NCBI GenBank assembly: GCA_039029315.1
Contig: JBCCGK010000038.1
Coordinates: forward strand, 1 to 64,000
Reading direction: 5' to 3'
Source of the DNA: JBCCCJ01 sp039029315
GTDB lineage: Bacteria; Bacteroidota; Bacteroidia; J057
Length of the DNA stretch: 64,000 bases
Shown here: one piece after another, positions 19,018 to 29,262 of the stretch
How positions within the stretch are numbered: position 1 is the first letter of the stretch
Layout of the letters: each line of letters begins with the position of its first letter
The notes under the pieces: generated by a model
Databases searched by the model: none
Seen by the model: only the letters and a program-made list of their open reading frames with translations
Told to the model about the DNA's origin: nothing
Position numbers and translations under genes: made by a program

Positions 19018-19422
19018 ATGGCAAAAATAACTGACATTGAGGGCATCGGCCCAGCGAATGCTGAAAAACTAGGAACCGCAGGAATCAAAACGGTTGAAGG
19101 TTTATTGAAAGCTTGTGCTTCAAAATCTGGTCGTAAATCAGTCGCCGAAGCAAGTGGAATTTCTGAATCTACCATTTTGGAGTGGACCAATATGGCAGAC
19201 TTGTTTCGGGTAAAAGGGATTGCATCAGAATTTTCTGAATTGCTGAAAGCTGCTGGAGTAGACACAGTGAAGGAACTTCGAAACAGAAATGCAGCTAATC
19301 TACATGCGAAAATCAACGAGGTGAATGCGGCAAAAAAATTGGTAAGACAAGTCGCCTCCCTGAGCCAGGTAGAACGATTTATTGCCTCAGCAAAAGAATT
19401 AGATCCTGTCATCACCTATTAA
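19018..19422 (+). CDS. DUF4332 helix-hairpin-helix protein
   Basis: A 134-aa cytoplasmic protein beginning ITDIEGIGPANAEKLGTAGI, a helix-hairpin-helix motif, with a second HhH-like unit around MADLFRVKGIASEFSELL. These are the features of DUF4332. HhH pairs usually contact DNA non-specifically, but the family's function is not established. A strong terminator follows 35 bases later. The 299 bases upstream hold no clear promoter match. Confidence 0.8.
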   Translation: MAKITDIEGIGPANAEKLGTAGIKTVEGLLKACASKSGRKSVAEASGISESTILEWTNMADLFRVKGIASEFSELLKAAGVDTVKELRNRNAANLHAKINEVNAAKKLVRQVASLSQVERFIASAKELDPVITY

Positions 19423-19456
19423 CAGGACAGGACGGTTGAAGATTTATTTTAAGGAG

Positions 19457-19486
19457 AAAGGTTGAGTCGAGAGGCTCAACCTTTTT
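19457..19486 (+). terminator. intrinsic terminator after the DUF4332 gene
   Basis: A perfect 10-base stem AAAGGTTGAG / CTCAACCTTT around the loop TCGAGAGG, running into a T-tract. It begins 35 bases after the stop codon. Confidence 0.85.
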
Positions 19487-19673
19487 GATATATATAGGAT
19501 GTTTTTTTGAAAATAAATGTAAGATGCTGAATGGAAGAGTAGGTTTGTTGAAAATAATCTGTATCGAAAAAGAAAAATAAACGCTTGATTGTTAGGTTGT
19601 TGTGAAGGGGGTATGGTTTTATTTGCGATATATAGTAAAATAATCTGATTGTAATAAATGTAAATAAACAATG

Positions 19674-19704
19674 TTTGATGATTCGAACTAGGGCGATACC
19701 TTTG
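19674..19704 (+). promoter_or_regulatory. consensus Bacteroidota promoter
   Basis: TTTG (19674-19677), exactly 19 bases, then TACCTTTG (19697-19704). This is a complete match to TTTG-N19-TANNTTTG. It lies 41 bases upstream of the coiled-coil protein gene at 19746. Confidence 0.8.
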
Positions 19705-19745
19705 ATGTGTAACAAAAAAGAAATCGTATTACATAAAGTTATTTC

Positions 19746-20363
19746 ATGAACTCTCTTCGCTCTTGGATTCTATGTACCTGTTTGTTCGCTTCTTCCAGCT
19801 TGATGGGCCAATCAATTAGTAACAGTGATCGGCGTGGAGCTGAGGACAAAGAAGATCTTCAATCTCTTCATGATGAAGAAACTGATCTGATTCTGGCAAG
19901 ATGGCAACAACAATTGGATGATTCTCAACCGGAACAGGAAGTCTCAATTATATTGGCGAATCTGGAAAGAGAAAGAATGGAGGCATTCCTGAAAGAAGAA
20001 GCAAAATCAGAAGCGCTTCTTGCCCTAAAAGAAGAACAGGATCACCTGATGACCAAGCAGGCAGAATTGGTCAAAGCGATTAGGTCTGTAGAGGGAGAGG
20101 AGGATATTGTTGCGGCAGAAACCTTAGATACAGAGGATTCGATAGAATCTTTGGAAGAAAGCAAGGCACAGGAAGATCTTCAAATCTATGTCAGAGATCT
20201 GAGTCGTATTGAGCAAGCTTTAGCCGAAGCAGAGATTGAGTGCAAGAATCAATTAGAAGATATTGAGGTACTGCGAGAAAAGAGGTTTGCGTTGGATGTA
20301 GAAATAGAAGATATGCAGATGATGAATGGCATTCCGCAAATCATTACCAATGTAGAAGAGTAG
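19746..20363 (+). CDS. exported coiled-coil protein of unknown function
   Basis: A signal peptide of about 22 residues (ending SLMGQ) precedes a very acidic, Glu/Gln/Leu-rich mature part of about 180 residues with long heptad-like stretches (EQALAEAEIECKNQLEDIEV). This predicts a periplasmic coiled coil. No family was recognised. It has a consensus promoter upstream and no neighbour on the same strand, so its role is open. Confidence 0.6.
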   Translation: MNSLRSWILCTCLFASSSLMGQSISNSDRRGAEDKEDLQSLHDEETDLILARWQQQLDDSQPEQEVSIILANLERERMEAFLKEEAKSEALLALKEEQDHLMTKQAELVKAIRSVEGEEDIVAAETLDTEDSIESLEESKAQEDLQIYVRDLSRIEQALAEAEIECKNQLEDIEVLREKRFALDVEIEDMQMMNGIPQIITNVEE

Positions 20364-20415
20364 TACTTAGCATAAAATTGAGAAGTTAAGGTAGTAGTTT
20401 AGGTTTTAGGGGTTG

Positions 20416-20443
20416 CGCCTCGCATCGTAGATGTGGGGCGTTT
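20416..20443 (+). terminator. probable terminator after the coiled-coil gene
   Basis: CGCCTCGCATC pairs with GATGTGGGGCG (two G-U pairs) around GTA, followed by TTTAT. It lies 53 bases after the stop. Confidence 0.5.
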
Positions 20444-20620
20444 ATGTATTGGTATCTGGGAGAAATTCTTGAGGGCGGGAGAGGTTTTATCAACTGAATG
20501 CAGAGCCGAAACCTGGTAGGAAATATGCAAGAGCCAATATTTGAAAGAAAATTGGAAGGAAATGTCAGAGATTTGTGAAATGAATCAATTTTTGGAAGGT
20601 AATCGATTCTAATGTGGTGT

Positions 20621-20661
20621 GAGTATTTTGGGGTTCCCGTAATGGAAAACCCAAAATACTC
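20621..20661. repeat. long inverted repeat in a gene-free stretch
   Basis: GAGTATTTTGGG (20621-20632) is the exact reverse complement of CCCAAAATACTC (20650-20661). The pairing continues inward imperfectly. It belongs to no visible gene and is not followed by a T-run. Confidence 0.5.
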
Positions 20662-20807
20662 TAAGATTGAAAAGGGGTAAGGGTTTGATTTTTAACTCTT
20701 TATAAAAAGAAACCCACCATTAAATAGCAAATTTTACACAAATCTGGCAAGAAAGAATTTTTAGCTAAGTGTTGTCCGTTGTAGGTAATATTCATTCTGG
20801 TTCTTGC

Positions 20808-20838
20808 TTTGACCATGTACGCTCAGCACCTACCTTTG
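20808..20838 (+). promoter_or_regulatory. consensus promoter of a predicted small RNA
   Basis: TTTG (20808-20811), exactly 19 bases, then TACCTTTG (20831-20838). This is a full consensus match with the same -7 sequence as the 19674 promoter. No coding sequence follows on this strand, but a strong terminator ends 89 bases downstream. Confidence 0.75.
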
Positions 20839-20844
20839 AAGTGT

Positions 20845-20927
20845 TCTTATAAGGCATTACGCCAGATACAGAAGCTAGGGGTTAGGGTTGACTCTCCCAA
20901 TATGGGATCGAGTCCCCTAATTTTTTT
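20845..20927 (+). ncRNA. predicted orphan small RNA of about 80 nt
   Basis: Inferred from a consensus promoter ending at 20838 and a strong intrinsic terminator at 20882-20927. The start is estimated 6-8 bases after the -7 element, so the 5' end is approximate. The 5' half (about 35 nt) is weakly structured and could be a seed region; the 3' half is the terminator stem. I see no open frame with a start codon of useful length. It does not match 6S, tmRNA, SRP or RNase P RNA by their conserved blocks. The surrounding 765 bases contain no gene. Confidence 0.55.
20882..20927 (+). terminator. intrinsic terminator of the predicted small RNA
   Basis: TTAGGG, GACTC and TCCC pair in order with GGGA, GAGTC and CCCTAA, with small TT and TC bulges and the loop AATAT. 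Seven T follow at 20921-20927. This is about 15 paired bases. Confidence 0.8.
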
Positions 20928-21128
20928 GTACCTACCTGATTGAATTTTTGATTCTCTGACGATCATCGTGTGCCCATATTGAAATGATTGGATGAAACAT
21001 CTACACGCGCATCCGGTCTATTGAGATTGCCTCTTACAGGGGCTTTGCTGGTTTGGGCCTGTCCTCTTGGAAGAGGACACTTGTGAGGGAGAGGAGTTGT
21101 TTCCCGGAGGTGAGGTGTCAGAGGGCCA
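20928..21128. other. gene-free stretch with a small palindrome
   Basis: Downstream of the minus-strand barrel gene. The only structure seen is GTCCTCTT-GG-AAGAGGAC at 21061-21078, without a T-run on either strand. No coding frame is supported. Confidence 0.35.
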
Positions 21129-23108
21129 TTATTTTTTGGAATCAGAAGAGAAGGTATAAATCAGCGTAGCGCCAATACCTGAGTTATACAATTTCTTGCG
21201 ATCCTGGAGAGAAGTGGAGCCAGTATATCGCTGAAGGCTTTGTTGGAAATAAGGCTCGAGTTCCAGACTTAATTGAGAAGTCATGGCATATCGAAGACCG
21301 AGTGCCACATGGATATTCCCCGGCTGGGTTTTGAGATTCCAGGTATGGGTTTCGGATGCCAACATATCTGGATCAAGTCTTCTGGTGACAAAGCTTGCAT
21401 TGACAGGGCTTCTGGGGTCCAGATTGTCATATGTTTCTTCAAGATTCATGACCATGACCATTCCAGCTTGTCCATAGACAGTCAGACCATGTACGTCTGG
21501 GAATTCATAGCGTGCGAGTAAGGGAACTTCAAGCACAGTGAAATCACCATAGGTCTTTCCATAAGATCCAAGGAATCCTGACTCAGAAATAGGATATACA
21601 TGGCTGAAGGTTTTTTTCCCATACAGAAACCCTGTAACCAGATGCCATCCATTTCTGATTTTCATATGAATCCGAAGACCCGTGGCATATCCCAAACTAT
21701 CAGCATGATCATTCAGTTCAGCTTTTGTGCGAACAGTGGCTGCGTACCATCCAAGTCTCACTTCAGGTCGAGAAGATCTCAACATCGGATCAAATAGATC
21801 CAATCCCCTCTCCCGGAAGAGTGGCTGCGCAAAATCATTCATATCGAGCTTGCGGTGAGAAATGCGATCAATGGTTCTGGAGGTATGTTTCTTGTTGTAG
21901 GAAATGTCTGTATTCTCCACGAAAGCAGACATTACTTTCTGAGGAATGATGGATTCGGGAACAGAATTATTTGCAAAAATCAATGGATTCGCTCCCAATG
22001 CCTGAATTTGAGGTGATTCATAAGTTGACGAAGAAGCAGGAAAGGTATGCTGAGATCCTTCTACCAGGCTTATGTGAGAACCGTCTGACTTCGTATCTGA
22101 ATCAGAGGAATGATCAACAGGAGTGATGACGTCATTTTCACCTGCCAGATCAGTTTGGGATTGTTGTACAGACGTCGAGACAGATTCAGATGAGGATTGA
22201 AGGGCTAATTCATTCGGGATGTCAGAACCGGGAGATTTCAAACTCTGTTGAATACCTAGACCTGAAAACAAAAGAAGAAGAACAACGGCAGCGGCAGTTG
22301 CGTATGTGCGCCATTGCCAGAGAACGGGAACTCTGTCTTCTTCACCAGCCAGCATATTAGACATCGCTTTCCAGTCTCCCGCCTGTGGTGTAAGAAGAGC
22401 TTGTTCGAGTTTGGTTTTGATTGTGGAGTCAAATGGAGCTTCGAGTTGTTCAGCTAACTCTTCCCAATCACTCAAAAATAACGGAATATCGTGTTTGGAC
22501 AATGATTCCCTGATGGATTCGTCGAAAGAATTTCCATCGAGACTAGCTGACATAAGAGACCAATCATCCGGTCTCAAGGGTAGTTCAAATCCTTCCAGTT
22601 TTTGTTCGATGCCTTCATCAAAATTCTGATCCATCTGATTTTCCAGCACAAGCCAGTCAGATGAAAGAAAGGGAAGCGTAAATGATTGAAGGAGGTGCCG
22701 AATATCAGTAATCAGGGGATCCTGATCCAGTTCTTGTTCAAAAGCATTCCAATCTTCAGAGGAGAGAGGAAGCTGAAAATCATGAAGTTTGCTGCTGATG
22801 AGTTCATCGAGGGGATGACCATTGAGTTTTGCAGCAAAAAGAGGCCAATCTTTGGACTCAAAAGGAACGGATAGAGTATCTAGATATTGATGAATATGCT
22901 GATCAAATACCTGATCTAATTCAGTTGACAAAGCATACCAATCTGCTTCTTCCATGGGAAGCTTCAAAGATTGGAGTTTGTCTTTGACAATCTGATAGAA
23001 AGAATTGTTGAGTTTTTCAAGCATCACTTCCCAGTCCGCTGATTTCAGCGATACCTCCAAGGATGAGAGTTTGGCCCGTACAATTCTATCAATGTAGTTT
23101 TCAGGCAT
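21129..23108 (-). CDS. sigma-factor-linked envelope protein: eight tandem repeats, one TM helix, beta-barrel
   Basis: Residues 1-255 are eight tandem repeats of 31-32 residues with the pattern D..I...L....LP....DW..L...L. An uncharged segment at about 267-286 (TYATAAAVVLLLLFSGLGI) is a single membrane helix. A Ser/Thr-rich linker of about 150 residues follows, then a C-terminal domain of about 215 residues with barrel-like strands (GLRYAMTSQLSLELEPYF, IGATLIYTF). The ATG at 23108 overlaps the stop of the ECF sigma gene by 8 bases (ATGCCTGA), so translation is coupled. Bacteroidota ECF operons commonly encode anti-sigma-like partners whose N-terminus has one such Trp motif. Here it seems amplified eightfold. 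Anti-sigma action is inferred. Confidence 0.75.
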   Translation of the reverse strand: MPENYIDRIVRAKLSSLEVSLKSADWEVMLEKLNNSFYQIVKDKLQSLKLPMEEADWYALSTELDQVFDQHIHQYLDTLSVPFESKDWPLFAAKLNGHPLDELISSKLHDFQLPLSSEDWNAFEQELDQDPLITDIRHLLQSFTLPFLSSDWLVLENQMDQNFDEGIEQKLEGFELPLRPDDWSLMSASLDGNSFDESIRESLSKHDIPLFLSDWEELAEQLEAPFDSTIKTKLEQALLTPQAGDWKAMSNMLAGEEDRVPVLWQWRTYATAAAVVLLLLFSGLGIQQSLKSPGSDIPNELALQSSSESVSTSVQQSQTDLAGENDVITPVDHSSDSDTKSDGSHISLVEGSQHTFPASSSTYESPQIQALGANPLIFANNSVPESIIPQKVMSAFVENTDISYNKKHTSRTIDRISHRKLDMNDFAQPLFRERGLDLFDPMLRSSRPEVRLGWYAATVRTKAELNDHADSLGYATGLRIHMKIRNGWHLVTGFLYGKKTFSHVYPISESGFLGSYGKTYGDFTVLEVPLLARYEFPDVHGLTVYGQAGMVMVMNLEETYDNLDPRSPVNASFVTRRLDPDMLASETHTWNLKTQPGNIHVALGLRYAMTSQLSLELEPYFQQSLQRYTGSTSLQDRKKLYNSGIGATLIYTFSSDSKK

Positions 23109-23673
23109 AGTTATCACCTTCCGCTTTCCGCACCATTCGGGACTTGAGGATCATTTGTTGGAGTTTGGCTCTGGCTTTCGCAAGATTAGACTTGGATGTG
23201 CCTTCGCTGATTCCCAACTTTTGCCCCACTTCCTTATGCGCATACCCTTCAAGGACATATAAGTTAAACACCATACGATAAGCTGGGGACAATTTTTGTA
23301 CCATTCTTAGAATCTCTTCAGCACTAAGGTCAGATACAACGTCCTGAACGTCAGTTTCATGAACTGCATGATTGATCTCTACGAGGTTTGGCCGTTTGGC
23401 CGTTTTTCGATAGTGGTCGATCGCAGTATTGATCATGATTCGTCTGATCCAGGCCCCCAAATTGGTTCCACGGTTGAATTTTCCGAGATTCTTGAAAACT
23501 TTCATAAACCCCTCATGCAAGACATCTCTTGCTTCTTCCCGGTCATTGGTATAGCGCATGCATACCACCATCATGCTGCCGTAATAGCGTTCATACAGCA
23601 GTTTTTGATATTTTCGGCCGCCGTTTATGCAACCTTCAAGTATCTCATCTTCATGATAATCAGAAGCTCTCAT
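23101..23673 (-). CDS. ECF-type RNA polymerase sigma factor
   Basis: A 190-aa sigma-70 family protein. Region 2 is at about residues 20-92 (YTNDREEARDVLHEGFMKVF, then GAWIRRIMINTAIDHYRK) and region 4 at about 120-172 (LSPAYRMVFNLYVLEGYAHKE, helix-turn-helix ending KARAKLQQ). ATG at 23673 (MRASDYHEDE) is preferred to an upstream in-frame start at 23922, whose extra 83 residues look non-coding. It is followed with an 8-base overlap by the repeat/barrel protein, its probable regulator. Target promoters are unknown. Confidence 0.92.
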   Translation of the reverse strand: MRASDYHEDEILEGCINGGRKYQKLLYERYYGSMMVVCMRYTNDREEARDVLHEGFMKVFKNLGKFNRGTNLGAWIRRIMINTAIDHYRKTAKRPNLVEINHAVHETDVQDVVSDLSAEEILRMVQKLSPAYRMVFNLYVLEGYAHKEVGQKLGISEGTSKSNLAKARAKLQQMILKSRMVRKAEGDNYA

Positions 23674-24032
23674 TCTGAATATATTACTTATACAACGTCC
23701 TCTACAGCAGTAGGGTTGCTCGTGAGGAAACAAAAGAAGGAGGTAAGATACAGGGGATTTGGGAGAAAAAAAATATCCTTTTTTTTCTCCTGTTGATTTA
23801 TTTTTCCAGGGTGTATAAAGAAGGAGAATACGTGTATCTACAGAATAGATGAGAGATTGCAATCGATTTCGGTAAGGAGAAAAAAAAAGGAAGCCAGGAA
23901 GAGAGAGATGAATCGGAAGCAAGGAATCCTGAAAGCGTCAGTTTCTTTGAGGAAAGCCAGAATATTTGTGTAAATTCAAAAGATGAAAGGAAAATCTATT
24001 GCCCATAATATTTAATATCAACACAAAGTACG
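23674..24032. other. divergent intergenic region between sigma gene and recQ, with a 12-bp inverted repeat
   Basis: GGAGAAAAAAAA (23762-23773) is the exact reverse complement of TTTTTTTTCTCC (23779-23790), loop TATCC. It lies about 90 bases upstream of the sigma start. A similar GGAGAAAAAAAAGG occurs near 23876. No exact TANNTTTG element was found for either divergent gene. The palindrome could be a bidirectional terminator or a binding site. Confidence 0.45.
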
Positions 24033-26240
<2,208 letters not shown>

Positions 26241-26244
26241 ATTG

Positions 26245-26252
26245 TACTTTTG
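26245..26252 (+). promoter_or_regulatory. -7-like promoter element
   Basis: TACTTTTG matches TANNTTTG and lies just after the recQ stop and 45 bases before the next start. The expected TTTG upstream reads TTTC, so this is a weaker match. Confidence 0.35.
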
Positions 26253-26297
26253 TCTCACAAATCATTATACAACTCACTCATTTAGACAAAGAAAGAG

Positions 26298-26849
26298 ATG
26301 GATATTGTCAAAGAATTGGAACGACTGGAAGACAGTTTCTATGGAGACTGGGAAGAAGATAAAGCACCCCTGATTAAAGAGCTATTGGTCATACATGCCA
26401 AGGCTGGAGAAGATGAAGATCTGTTCAATAGATTTTTGGTTCAAACAGCTGATCGATTTGGCGGTGTGTACATCCCCTATTTGTTTTGGGACAAACTCTC
26501 CTACTTCCTGGAGGTTCCAGAAGAGAGAACCTGGATCCAGAAATTGATAGAATCTTTTGTCGACTCCAATTTTGAAGAAGAAGAGCAAAAGAAAATGAAG
26601 CTCTTGTTGGTTACCTATTTTGCGAAAGAAAAAGATTTTGAAGTAGATAAAATCAGAGCATTGATTCTGGATAAAGCACATCCTGACGTGAAGGAATACT
26701 TCCAAAAACTCATCTCTTTTGTCAAGAAAAATGCAAAAGCGACTGAAATCTATTGTGATAAATTTGGAATGCTCAAGGATGTTTTGCCGGATTTTGACCT
26801 GCTGAGTCTGCCAGTTACCCAGTTAAAAGAAAGATTGGCCGGTGTATAA
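26298..26849 (+). CDS. cytoplasmic protein of unknown function
   Basis: A 183-aa acidic, mostly helical protein starting MDIVKELERLEDSFYGDW, with no signal peptide, membrane segment or recognised motif. Aromatic and Leu spacing suggests an alpha-helical bundle. It lies 57 bases after recQ with a possible separate promoter, so a link to RecQ is positional only. Confidence 0.6.
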   Translation: MDIVKELERLEDSFYGDWEEDKAPLIKELLVIHAKAGEDEDLFNRFLVQTADRFGGVYIPYLFWDKLSYFLEVPEERTWIQKLIESFVDSNFEEEEQKKMKLLLVTYFAKEKDFEVDKIRALILDKAHPDVKEYFQKLISFVKKNAKATEIYCDKFGMLKDVLPDFDLLSLPVTQLKERLAGV

Positions 26850-26965
26850 GGAGTCATTGGGATTAATCTTTCTGAATTGGCAAGATGTAATATCTCCTGT
26901 TCCTCTGTAATAGAATACTCTGACCGTCCTGCTATTTTTGGATCTCAAGCGAAAATAGCAACCCA

Positions 26966-27523
26966 ATGTTGTCAGATATAACAAGTTTACATAACTGGTG
27001 GAAAACCCTTAGTTCTGCCTGGAAGCAAATCTTTATTGTCAATCTGGAGTTAGAAGGAATGTTTGCTCCTTCCGACATTGAGTACATCCAAACTCTGGAA
27101 ACACTCGATTGCAGCAATAGCGATATCCGAAGCCTGCTTCCGATTCGCCACCTATGTCAACTCAGACATCTGGATATCAGCAATACCTGGATACAGGACA
27201 TTTCAATTCTTTCCAATTTGGTCCAACTTGAAGAATTTCATGCCTGCTTATGTAGCCTGGATAGAATCGAGGTATTGCGCCAGCTTCCCCAATTGCAAGT
27301 GGTGGATCTTTCCTATGCACAAAAGAGAATATCAGATCTCGAATTGATCGGAGAAGTGAATACCCTGAAACAGCTATACCTCAATAGTTGTCACCTGGCT
27401 GATCCATATGTGTTGTTAGGGTTTAGTCAACTGGAAATTTTGTCATTATATTTCAATCCCATATGTCAGGAAGGAAAGCAACTGTTGCAGGATCGATATT
27501 CCGATATCAAGGTATTGTTATAG
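26966..27523 (+). CDS. leucine-rich repeat protein (SDS22/internalin-like)
   Basis: At least five 22-residue leucine-rich repeats, with consensus L..LDIS.T.I.DIS.L (for example LRHLDISNTWIQDISIL and LKQLYLNSCHLADPYVLL), fill residues 35-185. There is no signal peptide, so it is probably a cytoplasmic protein-binding scaffold. A TATTTTTG element at 26933-26940 lies 26 bases upstream. A short C-terminal cap follows the last repeat. The partner is unknown. Confidence 0.75.
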   Translation: MLSDITSLHNWWKTLSSAWKQIFIVNLELEGMFAPSDIEYIQTLETLDCSNSDIRSLLPIRHLCQLRHLDISNTWIQDISILSNLVQLEEFHACLCSLDRIEVLRQLPQLQVVDLSYAQKRISDLELIGEVNTLKQLYLNSCHLADPYVLLGFSQLEILSLYFNPICQEGKQLLQDRYSDIKVLL

Positions 27524-27741
27524 TCAGACAAAACAGTCATTGCGTCAGTTCACAGCTAAGCAAGTGCAGCAATTTTGACAGGAATAGCTATGAATTGTAC
27601 GATTTGGCACTGTTTGGGAAGAGAGGAATTGAATTCAAAAGAAATCGCTGATCTTGTCACATCCCATGGACTGAATGTGTCATCATAACAAATTCGAATT
27701 GGGAGATAAGAAAGGATTCTTTATCCATCAATGGTATACTT

Positions 27742-28581
27742 ATGACAGACGTTAGCTCATTCGATTATCACGGATTACTTTTCCCGATTGCATACAATAT
27801 GCTCAGAGACGCAGCAGATGCGGAGGATTTGGTGCAAGAAACCATGCTCAAATGGCTTTCAGTTGATACCCCCAATGTACAGAATGTGAAGGCCTATCTG
27901 GTCAAAACTTTGGTGAACAAATGTTTAAATTTCATCCGGGATCAGAAAAGAGCCAGAACGCATCAGGAATCTCTCGCACTTCCAGTAGAGAAATTGAACA
28001 TGCCGCAATGGATAGAGCATGGACCCGCTTTGTCCCTGAGTATGCTCGCCATGCTCGAAAAACTGTCCTCGATTGAACGAGCTGTATTTCTGCTCAAAGA
28101 AGTCTTTGGATATTCTCACAGAGAGATTGCCGAGATTTTGGAAATATCTGAAGAAAACTGTCGTCAAATCCTGAGCCGGGCCAAACGACACCTACGACAG
28201 GACAAAGTCCGCTTCATTGCAGAACCTGAGAGACACAGGAGATTGTATGAGACCTTTGTAGAAGTATGCCAGGGAGAGGATTTGGGCCAATTATTAGAAA
28301 TCCTTAAAGAAGATATTAACCTGGATTTGTCCCGTCCTGCTGCTGTTGTGGGAGGAAAGCTACAGGTGGCAGAGCATTTGCTTAGATGGCGAAGAGAAGG
28401 CTACTCATTTCATCGACGAGTATTGGGAGGAAGATACGCCATCGTCCTTTCACAAGAGGAGCGACCGATTCATAAAATTACCATAGAGGGAGATGAGAAT
28501 GGCATATCTTATATTCGAATTTTTCCGTTAACAAATCGAAAAAACATTACCTTTGCATTGAATCAAATACAACATACATGA
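27742..28581 (+). CDS. ECF41/SigJ-like sigma factor with C-terminal SnoaL-like domain
   Basis: Residues 8-75 carry region 2 (GLLFPIAYNMLRDAADAEDL, VQETMLKW) and about 100-155 carry region 4 (LSSIERAVFLLKEVFGYSHR, EIAEILEISEENCRQILSRA). The remaining ~115 residues resemble the NTF2/SnoaL-like extension of ECF41 factors, which modulates activity without a classical anti-sigma factor. ECF41 genes usually neighbour an oxidoreductase or carboxymuconolactone-decarboxylase-like gene; none is here. Instead its last four bases (ATGA) overlap the start of clpP, so the two genes are translationally coupled. Confidence 0.85.
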   Translation: MTDVSSFDYHGLLFPIAYNMLRDAADAEDLVQETMLKWLSVDTPNVQNVKAYLVKTLVNKCLNFIRDQKRARTHQESLALPVEKLNMPQWIEHGPALSLSMLAMLEKLSSIERAVFLLKEVFGYSHREIAEILEISEENCRQILSRAKRHLRQDKVRFIAEPERHRRLYETFVEVCQGEDLGQLLEILKEDINLDLSRPAAVVGGKLQVAEHLLRWRREGYSFHRRVLGGRYAIVLSQEERPIHKITIEGDENGISYIRIFPLTNRKNITFALNQIQHT

Positions 28582-29198
28582 TCCATCAATATCAAAATTA
28601 TCTGAACGAAGAAGACCTTATGACTCAGAACTCTGACGTATTGGGAGAATTGATGAAGTTTGCTCGCTTTGATGATGCTTATCTGAAAGAGCGAAGAATA
28701 TTCCTTTGGGGACCTGTAACTGATCAATCTTGTCGTCGGGTGATGGACAGACTTCTCTATCTGGAAAGTGTAGACCCTGGAAAAGAAATCAAGTTTTACA
28801 TCAATAGTCCTGGAGGAATGGTTACTTCTGGTATGTCAGTATTGGATACCATGAATTTGATCAGTTCCCCGGTTGCAACCATTTGTATGGGGCTAGCTGC
28901 TTCTATGGGATCGATGTTATTGTCAGCAGGTGAAAAGGGACGTAGATTCGTATTCCCGAATGGACGTGTGATGATTCACCAACCCAGTATAGGAGGGATC
29001 TATGGAACAGCTTCCGATATGGAGATCACCACAGAGCAAATCGTGAAAACCCGAGAAAATCTCGCCCAAATTCTTGCCGATAACTGTGGCCAAACATTGG
29101 AAAAGGTTCTGAAAGACTTCAACAGAGATTACTGGATGAATGCCCAGGAATCCATGGAGTATGGAATTGCGGATGGGGTTCTGGAAGAATTGATCTAA
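28578..29198 (+). CDS. clpP: ATP-dependent Clp protease proteolytic subunit
   Basis: A 206-aa serine protease subunit. The catalytic triad is Ser109 (GLAASMGS), His134 (MIHQPSIGG) and Asp184 (FNRDYWM), and the oligomer segment INSPGGMVTSG is present. It would assemble into a two-ring tetradecamer with ClpX or ClpA-type ATPases. No clpX is near, so this may be a second, dedicated copy. Its start overlaps the ECF41-like sigma gene by 4 bases, and a strong terminator follows 30 bases after the stop. Confidence 0.93.
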   Translation: MIHQYQNYLNEEDLMTQNSDVLGELMKFARFDDAYLKERRIFLWGPVTDQSCRRVMDRLLYLESVDPGKEIKFYINSPGGMVTSGMSVLDTMNLISSPVATICMGLAASMGSMLLSAGEKGRRFVFPNGRVMIHQPSIGGIYGTASDMEITTEQIVKTRENLAQILADNCGQTLEKVLKDFNRDYWMNAQESMEYGIADGVLEELI

Positions 29199-29228
29199 TT
29201 CCGACTCAACACAGAGGTATATATATCG

Positions 29229-29262
29229 AGTGTCCCTCATACGAGGGGCACTTATTTTTTTT
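29229..29262 (+). terminator. intrinsic terminator after clpP
   Basis: AGTGTCCCTC pairs with GAGGGGCACT (one G-U) around ATAC, followed by TATTTTTTTT. The T-run overlaps the stop codon of the converging PagL-like gene. Confidence 0.85.

Noticed and set aside
20882..20920. tRNA-like T-arm (GGGATCGAGTCCC)
   Set aside because: No acceptor, D or anticodon arm can be drawn and the stem is fully explained as an intrinsic terminator with seven T.
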